Assembly (NCBI GenBank): GCA_964570285.1
Contig: CAZMXP010000083.1
Span: 1-12,995, forward strand
Length of the DNA stretch: 12,995 nt
Origin: CAZMXP01 sp964570285
GTDB lineage: Bacteria > Planctomycetota > PLA2
Direction of reading: 5' to 3'
In this document: positions 1-6,113 of the stretch, piece after piece
Layout: each line of letters opens with the position of its first letter
Position numbering within the stretch: the first letter of the stretch is position 1
Notes under the pieces: model-generated
Seen by the model: the letters and a program-made list of their open reading frames with translations, nothing else
Database searches by the model: none
Told to the model about the DNA's origin: nothing
Translations under genes and position numbers: made by a program

Positions 1-316
1 CCGCCTCGCGGACGAGCACGTAGCCCTCCTCCGGGCGGACCGACTGCGTGCCGTTCACGCCGATCCCGTCCGTCAGGCCGGAATAGGTCGTCCCGCCGAT
101 CGAGCTGTAGAAGCTCGCGGCCCCGGGGACGGGAATGGGACCACCCCCGTTCAGACGCGCGTCGCCCATGTGGTAGAAGCTGTCGCCGAAGGCGCCGTGC
201 TCGTCGCTGCCGAAGTCCGCCTCGAAGCCGCTGTCGTCGTGGGTGTTGGCCGTGAGATAGATGAAGAGGTCGAGGTTGTCCGTCACCTTGAAGTCGAAGT
301 CGAGATCGACGTCGCC
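1..316. repeat. 316-bp perfect direct repeat, left unit (partner 1701-2016)
   Basis: Bases 1-316 and 1701-2016 are identical by line-by-line comparison. The unit starts at or before the window edge. It stops abruptly at 317/2017, after which about 68 of 312 bases differ with no indel. It lies inside the two porin genes, from codon 105 on. No insertion-sequence ends or transposase accompany it. Confidence 0.95.
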
Positions 317-628
317 GGTCACGACCGAGCGGTCGTACGGATCGTTCCCCAGCGTGTTCTGGTTCACGATCGTGACGCGCGAACTGATCCCGACTCCCTT
401 GAGGCCATCCCCCCCCTGGGAGCTGGAATAGGCGAGATCCTTCGCCAGGTAGGCCTCGACCTCGGCGTGGAGCCGGGTCACCTCCTGCGCCCGGAGGGCG
501 TCCACCTGCTTCGAGAGTGCCTTGACCGTCTCGCGAAGGTCCTCATCCCCTCCCGCGCGCGCGGAAGAACCGGGCAGGAAACCGATCGCGAACAGGGCCA
601 AGACGCCAAGCAAATCAATGCGTCTCAT
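1..628 (-). CDS. OprB-like outer-membrane porin, copy 1 (3' end beyond window)
   Basis: Only the first 209 codons lie in the window; the frame is open to base 1. The start ATG (626-628) has a GGAGG ribosome site 9 nt upstream. Residues 1-25 form a signal peptide ending in ARA. A short heptad-like coiled coil follows (about 29-63, with LSKQVDALRAQE), then the start of a beta-rich region. It aligns without gaps to the complete gene at 928-2328: about 78% DNA identity over codons 1-104, and no difference from base 316 down to base 1. Function is inferred from the full copy, a probable carbohydrate or solute porin of the OprB type. The two signal peptides differ strongly while the coiled coil and barrel start are kept. 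The copies may differ in expression, since the upstream regions differ. The porin class is likely; the substrate is unknown. Confidence 0.8.
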   Translation of the reverse strand, partial: MRRIDLLGVLALFAIGFLPGSSARAGGDEDLRETVKALSKQVDALRAQEVTRLHAEVEAYLAKDLAYSSSQGGDGLKGVGISSRVTIVNQNTLGNDPYDRSVVTGDVDLDFDFKVTDNLDLFIYLTANTHDDSGFEADFGSDEHGAFGDSFYHMGDARLNGGGPIPVPGAASFYSSIGGTTYSGLTDGIGVNGTQSVRPEEGYVLVREA

Positions 629-659
629 GGCTAGAGTCCTCCGTACTTGCCTCAGGACC

Positions 660-674
660 GCAGAATCGTTCTGC
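660..674. promoter_or_regulatory. 15-nt palindrome over the candidate -10 of porin copy 1
   Basis: GCAGAA-TCG-TTCTGC is a perfect 6-bp inverted repeat around a 3-nt centre. It overlaps the candidate -10 hexamer of porin copy 1. The equivalent place in copy 2 (2360-2374) is not palindromic. It could be an operator for a dimeric regulator or a hairpin in the leader. The 629-927 gap otherwise holds no convincing gene. Confidence 0.35.
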
Positions 675-693
675 AAGCGTCGACAAAAATCAA
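665..693 (-). promoter_or_regulatory. Candidate promoter of porin copy 1
   Basis: Read on the minus strand: TTGATT (688-693), a 17-nt spacer, then AACGAT (665-670), 36 nt before the start codon. The match to the sigma-70 consensus is modest. The support is that hexamers of the same form (TTGCTT-N17-GAGGAT) lie at exactly the same distance from the start in copy 2. Confidence 0.35.
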
Positions 694-889
694 CGGTAAT
701 CCGGACGGGGGACAGGCTCGCGGGTGCCGCGATGGCGCTCGTCTCGCCGCCGGGCACGCGAGTCACCAAGTGAGGAGCGCACTGACCGGGGAACCCGCCT
801 TCGCGCTCTCGTCATCTCCCCCGGAGCCCCCCCCGCCCGCGCGCGTCCCGGGCGCGTCAGCGGCACCCTGAGAGTCCGCGGCCCGTGTT

Positions 890-913
890 CGCGAGGGGCG
901 GGCCATCCTCGCG
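890..913 (-). terminator. Weak hairpin downstream of porin copy 2
   Basis: Seven-base arms CGCGAGG (890-896) and CCTCGCG (907-913) enclose a 10-nt loop, starting 14 nt after the porin stop codon. No T-run follows on the minus strand, so it is at best a weak or 3'-end-protecting structure rather than a classical intrinsic terminator. Confidence 0.25.
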
Positions 914-927
914 CGGCCCGGAGCGGC

Positions 928-2328
928 TCAGAAGGGAACGTGGATCCGGATCCCGAGGATCACGAGGTAGTCCTTGGTCCACCCGATGGTCCCGCCCTGG
1001 TTGCTGATGTACATCAGGTGCGGCGTGACGTGCATCTTGCCGTCCTCGAGCGCGAAGTCGTAGTAGACCTCGATCGTCACCTCGGTGTCCTCGGTGGTAG
1101 GGCTCGGGACGATGATCAGGTCGTTGGTCGAGATGAAGCCGACCGCCACGCCGATCTTGTCGTCCGGACGGCTGCCGACCAGGCCGTTGAACTGCGCGCC
1201 GATCGACGCGTCCAGCTCCACCGGGTTCACGTCGCCGCCGTTGGTCGCGATCCGCACGAACAGGCCGATCGCGTCCGTCACCCACCAGTCCCACGAGACG
1301 CCGCCGCCCGCCGAACCGTCGCGCAGGCTGTCGACGAAGTACTCGTCGATCGTGCCCATGATCCGCAGGTTCATCTCGCGGCCGTTCACCTGGCCCTTCC
1401 AGCCGAACTGCGCGTAGAACTGGCCGTTGTTGAAGAACTGCCCGGGGGTGTTGAACCAGCCCCAGCTCACCGTGTACTGCTGGTTGTCGCCGAAGCTGAT
1501 CCAGCCGTACCAGCCGAGGTACATCCGGCCCGTCGCGTCCGACAGCCACTGGATCGAGGGCGAGTCGTCGAACAGGTTGTTGATGAACTGCGTGTTCTCG
1601 TTGTCCGCGAACGCGTTCTGGAGGAAGCGGTCGCGGGGATCGAGGGCGCCCGCCTGCCAGTGCAGCCAGTTGTCGCCCACCGGGACGCGGTGCGTGATCC
1701 CCGCCTCGCGGACGAGCACGTAGCCCTCCTCCGGGCGGACCGACTGCGTGCCGTTCACGCCGATCCCGTCCGTCAGGCCGGAATAGGTCGTCCCGCCGAT
1801 CGAGCTGTAGAAGCTCGCGGCCCCGGGGACGGGAATGGGACCACCCCCGTTCAGACGCGCGTCGCCCATGTGGTAGAAGCTGTCGCCGAAGGCGCCGTGC
1901 TCGTCGCTGCCGAAGTCCGCCTCGAAGCCGCTGTCGTCGTGGGTGTTGGCCGTGAGATAGATGAAGAGGTCGAGGTTGTCCGTCACCTTGAAGTCGAAGT
2001 CGAGATCGACGTCGCCCGTCACGACCGAGCGGTCGTAGGGACAGCTTCCCACGGTGTTCTGGTTCACGATGGTCAGGCGCGAGCTGATCCTGACGCCCTT
2101 GAGGCCGTCCCCCCCCTGGGAACCGGAATAGGCGAGATCCTTCGCAAGGTAAGCCTCGATCTCCGCATGGAGCTGCGTCGCCTCTTGGGCCTTCAGGGCA
2201 TCCACCTGCTTCGAAAGAGCCGCCACCGCCTCGCGGAGGTCTTCGCTCCCCTCGGCGCAGGCGCGAGGCGCATGCAGGAATCCAGCGGCCAACAGGACCA
2301 AGACGCCAACCGATCCGACGCTTCTCAT
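928..2328 (-). CDS. OprB-like carbohydrate-selective porin, copy 2 (complete)
   Basis: A 466-residue outer-membrane protein, probably a trimeric beta-barrel channel for sugars or other small solutes. Residues 1-25 are a signal peptide ending in ACA. Residues 29-63 form a coiled coil, as in porins with a periplasmic N-terminal extension. The rest is aromatic and glycine rich with alternating beta strands. The C-terminal section (TIEVYYDFALEDGKMHV, then YISNQGG and a final LGIRIHVPF) resembles the OprB family signature, and the terminal Phe is the usual barrel-assembly signal. The length fits the family. Two ATGs are possible: GGAGG directly abuts the first (2337), but lies 9 nt before the second (2328). 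Copy 1 has that same 9-nt spacing, so 2328 is chosen. Both porins are probably transcribed separately, since each has its own promoter-like hexamers. The exact substrate is unknown. Confidence 0.8.
   Translation of the reverse strand: MRSVGSVGVLVLLAAGFLHAPRACAEGSEDLREAVAALSKQVDALKAQEATQLHAEIEAYLAKDLAYSGSQGGDGLKGVRISSRLTIVNQNTVGSCPYDRSVVTGDVDLDFDFKVTDNLDLFIYLTANTHDDSGFEADFGSDEHGAFGDSFYHMGDARLNGGGPIPVPGAASFYSSIGGTTYSGLTDGIGVNGTQSVRPEEGYVLVREAGITHRVPVGDNWLHWQAGALDPRDRFLQNAFADNENTQFINNLFDDSPSIQWLSDATGRMYLGWYGWISFGDNQQYTVSWGWFNTPGQFFNNGQFYAQFGWKGQVNGREMNLRIMGTIDEYFVDSLRDGSAGGGVSWDWWVTDAIGLFVRIATNGGDVNPVELDASIGAQFNGLVGSRPDDKIGVAVGFISTNDLIIVPSPTTEDTEVTIEVYYDFALEDGKMHVTPHLMYISNQGGTIGWTKDYLVILGIRIHVPF
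1701..2016. repeat. 316-bp perfect direct repeat, right unit (partner 1-316)
   Basis: Identical to 1-316; covers codons 105 to about 209 of the complete porin gene. The unit may run further toward lower coordinates, because its partner is cut by the window edge. Confidence 0.95.
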
Positions 2329-2364
2329 CGCACGCATCCTCCCGGCTTCCTGGGAACGGCCCGC

Positions 2365-2393
2365 ATCCTCGACTAAGCGCCGGGGATAAGCAA
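2365..2393 (-). promoter_or_regulatory. Candidate promoter of porin copy 2
   Basis: On the minus strand, TTGCTT (2388-2393), a 17-nt spacer and GAGGAT (2365-2370). Hexamer positions relative to the start codon equal those of copy 1 exactly, and the flanking DNA is still about 55% identical there. The -10 is a weak match, and it could instead be a site for a non-housekeeping sigma factor. Confidence 0.35.
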
Positions 2394-2405
2394 CCCGAAA
2401 ACAAC

Positions 2406-2430
2406 GGGGGTGGGGGGGGCGCGGGGGGGG
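2406..2430. other. Paired poly-G tract (possible G-quadruplex)
   Basis: G5, T, G8, CGC, G8 lie on the plus strand between the PilZ stop and the porin copy 2 promoter. The minus-strand transcript of the PilZ operon would be C-rich here, starting 8 nt after the stop. The runs satisfy the usual G-quadruplex pattern. The tract might slow polymerase, aid Rho loading through the C-rich RNA, or be a sequencing-prone homopolymer. Confidence 0.45.
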
Positions 2431-2438
2431 TGGCCCCG

Positions 2439-2837
2439 CTAGGAGGCGAGAAGCCCGAGCAGCGCCATCTCCTTGAAGGAGAGGCGCTTGTCGAAGCGGC
2501 AGCCGAGTCCGATCTCCTTGGTCTTCCCGGTGGAGATCTCGAAGCGGGTGATCGCCGCATCCTTGATGAGGCTGTGCATCTTGTCGTACTTGATCTCGAC
2601 GACAACGCGGGTGTTCATCTTGGCGAGCACCTTCTGGGCCAGTTCGACGAGGTTTTTCTCCCCCTCGACCTCGGCGCCGAAGATCCGCTCCAAGTCCTTG
2701 CTGGAGAAGAAGATACCGCTCGCGCTGATGTTCTCCGCCCTGGAAAAGAACATCACGTCGCTCGCCCGGTCCCGCATCATCGAGACGGCGCACTCGAACG
2801 AGGCGGGCTTGCGGGTGGAGTTGCGGCGGGAGGGCAT
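2439..2837 (-). CDS. PilZ-domain protein, putative c-di-GMP receptor
   Basis: A 132-residue single-domain cytoplasmic protein. The two-part PilZ signature is present: RxxxR at residues 5-9 (RNSTR) and (D/N)xSxxG at residues 36-41 (NISASG). A C-terminal LGCRF (111-115) matches the last barrel strand. In the family, these residues grip cyclic di-GMP and change the activity of a partner. No effector domain is fused, so it must act through a partner. It follows the kinase gene on the same strand after 45 nt, suggesting one transcript and possibly kinase-linked signalling. No clear ribosome site precedes the ATG at 2835-2837; the RxxxR motif so near the N-terminus supports this start over internal Mets. 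The partner and output are unknown. Confidence 0.85.
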   Translation of the reverse strand: MPSRRNSTRKPASFECAVSMMRDRASDVMFFSRAENISASGIFFSSKDLERIFGAEVEGEKNLVELAQKVLAKMNTRVVVEIKYDKMHSLIKDAAITRFEISTGKTKEIGLGCRFDKRLSFKEMALLGLLAS

Positions 2838-2882
2838 CTGAGGGCACTATCGGCCGGGAGCGGGGGCGAATTGAAGCCTAGT

Positions 2883-4685
2883 CTACCCGGCAGGGGCCGG
2901 CGGGCCCGCCGAGAAGGTCATCACCATCTCCACCGGCGGGATCTGCGGCTCCTGCCCGTTGATCAGGATCGTCTCGAGGGGGGCGGCGCCGCTCGCGGCG
3001 ATCTCGCGGATGGCGGTGCCATGCACGGGCTCGAGCACGTCCTGGATGACGGCGGCGTACTCGCGGACCGCCCGCTGGACCTCCGACTTGAGAAAGGCGC
3101 GCGGCAGGCGGGTATCCACCGTGAGGATCCCCGCCACCTTCAGCCGCGGCTTGCCGCCGCGGGCATCGAGCACCCGGAAGAGGGGCAGGCAGAAGTGGCC
3201 CCGGCGTGTGGGATCGAGGAGCTGCCAGGTCGACTCGCGCACTTTCAGGTGGTTCTCGAAGAGGTTCCGGTAGGCACCCGTCCCCCACCGCGGGACCGCG
3301 TGGAGGATCACCGCCGTCCGCATGCGGGCCGCGAGACCGACGACGCCCACGCCGTCGGGAAAGCTCAGCGCCCGGTACTGGCGCCGGTGCCCTTCGGAGA
3401 CGTAGCGCGCCCGGAAGGGGCCGCTGTCGCCCGACAGCAGGCCGCGCTTCGCGAAATACTGCACGCGGAAGTCGCCGTCCCGCAGCACCCGGTTGAGGCG
3501 TCCGGCCAGCGCCTTGACGACGATGGCGATCGGATGGCGCCCCGGGGGATGGCTGACCGCGGACCAGAGCTTGCTCGTGACCAGCGACCCGGCCAGCAGC
3601 GCCCCGACGAGCGGGTTTCGCGCCGTGACGAAGGGAAGAAGGAAGACCCCCGCGACGAAGAGCCCGTAGTCGAAGAGCCACCGGAGCAGGACGGAGACGC
3701 GCTGCCGCATCCCCTCCGTCCGGATCCGCGCCGCCTTCGCGAGGCGGGCCGCGGAGCTGACCGTCGTGCGGATGCGCGTGGTCGCCTGGAAGTCGTCGAG
3801 CACCTTCAGCACGTCCGCCGCCGACTTGAACCGGAGGGAGGGATCCTCCTGCCGCAGACGCTCGAGCAGTTCGCCGAGGTACTTCAGCGCCGCCGCCTTG
3901 CTCGCGAACACGCCCGCGCCCTGGTTGCTGAAGTCGACGCGGTCGACGAGATCGGCAAAGATGCGCCCGACCGCATAGAGGTCCGCGGCCGGCGTGGCCT
4001 CGCGCACGCCGCGGTAGAACAGCTCCGGGGCGATGTAGTCCTTCGATCCGAAGAGCTCGTCCACGTCGGTGAGGTTCGAGTCGGGGATCTTCGCCAGCCC
4101 GAAGTCGACGATCTTGCAGCGGCCCTGCCCGTCGATCAGCACGTTCCAGGGCTTCAGGTCCCGGTGGATCACGCCCTTCTCGTGCACGTGCAGCAGCCCG
4201 GCGAGGATCTGCGACACGACGTACATCACCTCTTCCATGCGCAGCTCCCGCGTCTGGGCGAAGCGGTGCAGCGTCAGCGGCGGGCCGTCCACGCCGCCGA
4301 TGAGCTCCATCACGTAGTAGTGCAGCGGTTCGGCGACCCCTTCCGGGTCGTACTGCCCGTACTCGAAGACCTTCACGATGTTGGGGTGCTCGATCGTCTT
4401 CAGGATGCGGGCCTCGCGGATGAACCGCTGGACATAGCGGCGGTCCTTCACCGACAGGTCGGGATCGAGGATCTTCACGGCGTACCGGGCTGCCGCCTCG
4501 CTCTTGTGCCGCGCGGCGAAAACCGCCCCCATCGAGCCGAAGTCGACGAGGCGCTCGAGCTGCCAGCGGCCGGCGATCGCCCTGCCGATCAGCCCCTCGT
4601 AGAGCTCCCGGCGCGCCTCGAACGCCGAGGGCGCGCCCGGCGTCGTCGGGGCGGCATCCTCGCCGGGGCTCGCCAGCGTATCCAT
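2883..4685 (-). CDS. Membrane-anchored Hanks-type Ser/Thr protein kinase with GAF-like C-terminus
   Basis: A 600-residue protein. The kinase domain spans about residues 41-300: glycine loop 48-55 (DFGSMGAV), ATP-anchoring K71 in YAVKIL, helix-C E91, catalytic HRDLKPWN (174-181), DFG (194-196), APE (219-221) and structural D235. All catalytic residues are present, but the first glycine of the loop is Asp48. Hydrophobic stretches at about 333-353 and 357-377 probably form a membrane hairpin. Residues about 400-552 resemble a GAF sensor (GVGVVGLAARM, then FCLPLF and AGILTVDT). If the two segments form a hairpin, this sensor is cytoplasmic, unlike the outside PASTA or beta-propeller sensors of many such kinases. 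The ATG at 4683-4685 lacks a clear ribosome site. The gene lies between a small unknown gene (97 nt upstream) and a PilZ gene (45 nt downstream), probably in one operon. The phosphorylation target is unknown. Confidence 0.9.
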   Translation of the reverse strand: MDTLASPGEDAAPTTPGAPSAFEARRELYEGLIGRAIAGRWQLERLVDFGSMGAVFAARHKSEAAARYAVKILDPDLSVKDRRYVQRFIREARILKTIEHPNIVKVFEYGQYDPEGVAEPLHYYVMELIGGVDGPPLTLHRFAQTRELRMEEVMYVVSQILAGLLHVHEKGVIHRDLKPWNVLIDGQGRCKIVDFGLAKIPDSNLTDVDELFGSKDYIAPELFYRGVREATPAADLYAVGRIFADLVDRVDFSNQGAGVFASKAAALKYLGELLERLRQEDPSLRFKSAADVLKVLDDFQATTRIRTTVSSAARLAKAARIRTEGMRQRVSVLLRWLFDYGLFVAGVFLLPFVTARNPLVGALLAGSLVTSKLWSAVSHPPGRHPIAIVVKALAGRLNRVLRDGDFRVQYFAKRGLLSGDSGPFRARYVSEGHRRQYRALSFPDGVGVVGLAARMRTAVILHAVPRWGTGAYRNLFENHLKVRESTWQLLDPTRRGHFCLPLFRVLDARGGKPRLKVAGILTVDTRLPRAFLKSEVQRAVREYAAVIQDVLEPVHGTAIREIAASGAAPLETILINGQEPQIPPVEMVMTFSAGPPAPAG

Positions 4686-4698
4686 GCCACTAACCGTC

Positions 4699-4716
4699 GG
4701 AGGGGCGGCTCCCTCC
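4699..4716 (-). other. Hairpin in the leader of the kinase gene
   Basis: GGAGGG (4699-4704) and CCCTCC (4711-4716) form a 6-bp stem with a 6-nt loop, 13 nt upstream of the kinase ATG. No U-run follows. It may be a stabilising or attenuating structure in the 97-nt gap, or chance in GC-rich DNA. Confidence 0.2.
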
Positions 4717-4782
4717 GCTGAAGCGGCCCCCGGACCCCCTCAGACTCCCCGGTGCACCGCGCGCGGGGGCCAAGGTCCCGGC

Positions 4783-5100
4783 CTACGCCTCGCCCCAGTC
4801 GAAGTCTTCCTCGCGCTCCTCGAATTCGGGGGCGAAACGGCGCCAGTTCGCGAGGATCTTGCTCGGAGGGTGGTCCTCGAGGATCGAGTCCACGCGGTGG
4901 AACCACGCGGGCGCGCGATCGTACTGCTCCTCGAGAAGCTCGTCGAAATTGAGGAACCGGAAGTCGGCCTCCTTGAGCCAGGTCTTCGCCTCGCGGACCT
5001 TGCGGAGCATCGTGGCGGTCTCGATGTGCCGCTTCAGGTCGGATCGGACCATGAACTCGATGGGCGACATCGGCTTGCTGTCGGGGTTTCGTTTGCTCAT
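4783..5100 (-). CDS. Small protein of unknown function (105 aa)
   Basis: I do not recognise this protein. It has 105 residues, no signal peptide and no membrane segment, so it is probably cytoplasmic. The N-terminal 10 residues are polar. The middle is helix-forming and charged (RSDLKRHIETATMLRKVREA), and the last 15 residues are strongly acidic, ending EFEEREEDFDWGEA. Two tryptophan-containing segments sit at about 41 and 65. A strong extended -10 promoter lies upstream with a C-rich leader of about 43 nt and no Shine-Dalgarno. The start chosen is the first ATG (5098-5100); MSPIEF, ten codons in, is an alternative. It is the first gene before the Ser/Thr kinase, so a role as kinase substrate or adaptor is possible but only inferred from position. 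Confidence 0.7.
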   Translation of the reverse strand: MSKRNPDSKPMSPIEFMVRSDLKRHIETATMLRKVREAKTWLKEADFRFLNFDELLEEQYDRAPAWFHRVDSILEDHPPSKILANWRRFAPEFEEREEDFDWGEA

Positions 5101-5149
5101 GGGCTGGGCGGGGGGGCGCACTGCAGGCGCAGCCCTCCCTAAGATGTTG

Positions 5150-5177
5150 ATTCTAGCAGATTTGGGCCTGACCTCAA
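5150..5177 (-). promoter_or_regulatory. Sigma-70-like extended -10 promoter for the 105-aa protein/kinase/PilZ operon
   Basis: On the minus strand, TTGAGG (5172-5177), a 16-nt spacer, and TAGAAT (5150-5155) preceded by TGC, an extended -10. Predicted transcription starts near 5143, giving a leader of about 43 nt. This is the best promoter match in the window and sits in an AT-richer island of the 105-bp divergent gap. Confidence 0.6.
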
Positions 5178-5193
5178 TGTTCCGGGGCCGCGA

Positions 5194-5199
5194 TACAAT
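5194..5199 (+). promoter_or_regulatory. -10 box for a leaderless adenosyltransferase transcript
   Basis: TACAAT ends 7 nt before the G of the GTG start at 5206, the spacing expected from a -10 box to the first transcribed base. No Shine-Dalgarno is present before the GTG. Together these suggest transcription starts at the start codon. No good -35 was found, because that place overlaps the -35 of the divergent promoter. Confidence 0.4.
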
Positions 5200-5205
5200 G
5201 CCCCG

Positions 5206-5751
5206 GTGCGCATCTATACGCGTGGGGGCGACGGCGGGGAGACGGGGCTTTTCGGAGGCGCGCGAATCGGCAAGGACAACCTGCGCGTCGAGGCCTACGG
5301 CGCGGTGGACGAACTGAACGCCGTGCTGGGCGTGGCCCGGGCCGCAGGGCTTCCCGGGGATCTCGACCCCCTGGCGGAGAGCCTCCAAGGCCAGCTTTTC
5401 GTGCTCGGGGCCGACCTCGCGACCCCGCCGGAGGCCCGCGCCAAGGGGGTGAGGCTCCCCGCGGAGGCGGCGGCTGCGCTTGAACCCGTGATCGACCGTC
5501 TGGAGGAGGAGTTGACCCCCCTCACCACCTTCATTCTTCCGGGGGGGGGCGCGGGGGGGGCGCTGCTGCACCTCGCCCGGACGGTCTGCCGGCGTGCGGA
5601 GCGGCGCTGCGTCGCGCTGGCGCGCGGGGCGACGATCTCGGGCGGGGTCATCCCCTATCTGAACCGCCTCTCGGACCTGCTCTTCGTGATGGCCCGCGCG
5701 GCGAACGCGCGGGCGGGCGCCGGGGAGGCTCCGTGGACGCCGCCGAAGTAG
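5206..5751 (+). CDS. PduO-type ATP:cob(I)alamin adenosyltransferase
   Basis: A 181-residue cytoplasmic enzyme that transfers the 5'-deoxyadenosyl group of ATP to cob(I)alamin to make coenzyme B12. The family signature is complete: N-terminal MRIYTRGGDGGETGLFGG (ATP binding), AYGAVDELN (30-38), ARTVCRRAER (124-133) and the cobalamin-site YLNRLSDLLF (151-160). The length is normal for the family. The GTG start at 5206 is chosen because the motif begins at residue 1; the nearby ATG at 5198 is out of frame. The central loop is encoded by G9-CGC-G8 (5541-5560), yielding PGGGAGGA in place of a usually more varied sequence. It overlaps the next gene by 19 nt. No B12-dependent enzyme is visible nearby. 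Homologues are named pduO, cobO-like or MMAB. Confidence 0.95.
   Translation: MRIYTRGGDGGETGLFGGARIGKDNLRVEAYGAVDELNAVLGVARAAGLPGDLDPLAESLQGQLFVLGADLATPPEARAKGVRLPAEAAAALEPVIDRLEEELTPLTTFILPGGGAGGALLHLARTVCRRAERRCVALARGATISGGVIPYLNRLSDLLFVMARAANARAGAGEAPWTPPK
5541..5560 (+). repeat. Double poly-G tract inside the adenosyltransferase gene
   Basis: G9 (5541-5549), CGC, G8 (5553-5560). It codes in frame for Gly-Gly-Gly-Ala-Gly-Gly between the PG turn and the conserved helix. A slip of one G would break the enzyme before its cobalamin motifs. The frame as given is intact. It resembles the tract at 2412-2430. Confidence 0.7.
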
Positions 5752-6113
5752 CCCCCGCGGTGCGGCGGTCGCGGCGCCTCGCCGCGCTGCTCGCTTCCGC
5801 CGCGTTCCTCGTGCTGATCGCCGGCATCAGCTACTTCGCGATCCTCGTCTTCACGGTGCAGGCGACGGCCGGCCCCGAGCGCGCGACGGCCTACCGGGAG
5901 ATGGGGCTCTTCCTGAACGGCCAGCTGGAGTGGTACCGCGACGCGCGCGTCTACGGCGCCGGCGCGCTGCTGCTCGCGCTGATCTCGCTGCTCTTCGGCG
6001 TGCACCCGCTCGCGCGGATCACGCTCCCGGTGGCCGGCGCGGCCTATGTCGTGGTCCACCTCTACGGCGAGCAGTTGCGCGACCTGCTCGCCCGGTGGGC
6101 GCTCCAGGGCTAG
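5733..6113 (+). CDS. Small integral membrane protein of unknown function (126 aa)
   Basis: I do not recognise a family. Translation starts at a GTG (5733-5735) with GGGGAGG at 5722-5728, 4 nt upstream. The gene begins inside the last 19 nt of the adenosyltransferase gene, so the two are probably translationally coupled. Three membrane segments are visible: about 17-41 (after a positively charged RRSRR), 73-90 and 94-111. The loop between the first two (about 42-72) is polar and holds ERATAYREMG and LEWYRD; by the positive-inside rule it is probably outside. Its TAG stop shares the CTAG tetranucleotide with the stop of the convergent gene. Coupling to a B12 enzyme might suggest a corrinoid-related role, but this is only positional. 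Confidence 0.75.
   Translation: MDAAEVAPAVRRSRRLAALLASAAFLVLIAGISYFAILVFTVQATAGPERATAYREMGLFLNGQLEWYRDARVYGAGALLLALISLLFGVHPLARITLPVAGAAYVVVHLYGEQLRDLLARWALQG

Noticed and set aside
1..2016. Direct repeats as an insertion sequence or composite transposon
   Set aside because: The repeats lie inside two homologous porin genes, with no transposase, inverted ends or target duplications.
724..2376. 550-codon plus-strand frame
   Set aside because: Antisense to porin copy 2 and rich in Arg/Val/Asp/Ala with no domain. It also repeats with the porin duplication, as any shadow frame would.
2430..4721. 763-codon open frame on the plus strand
   Set aside because: It lies opposite the kinase and PilZ genes, whose catalytic motifs are intact. 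Long antisense frames are expected at about 70% G+C, and its product is a biased Arg/Ala/Glu/Asp string without motifs.
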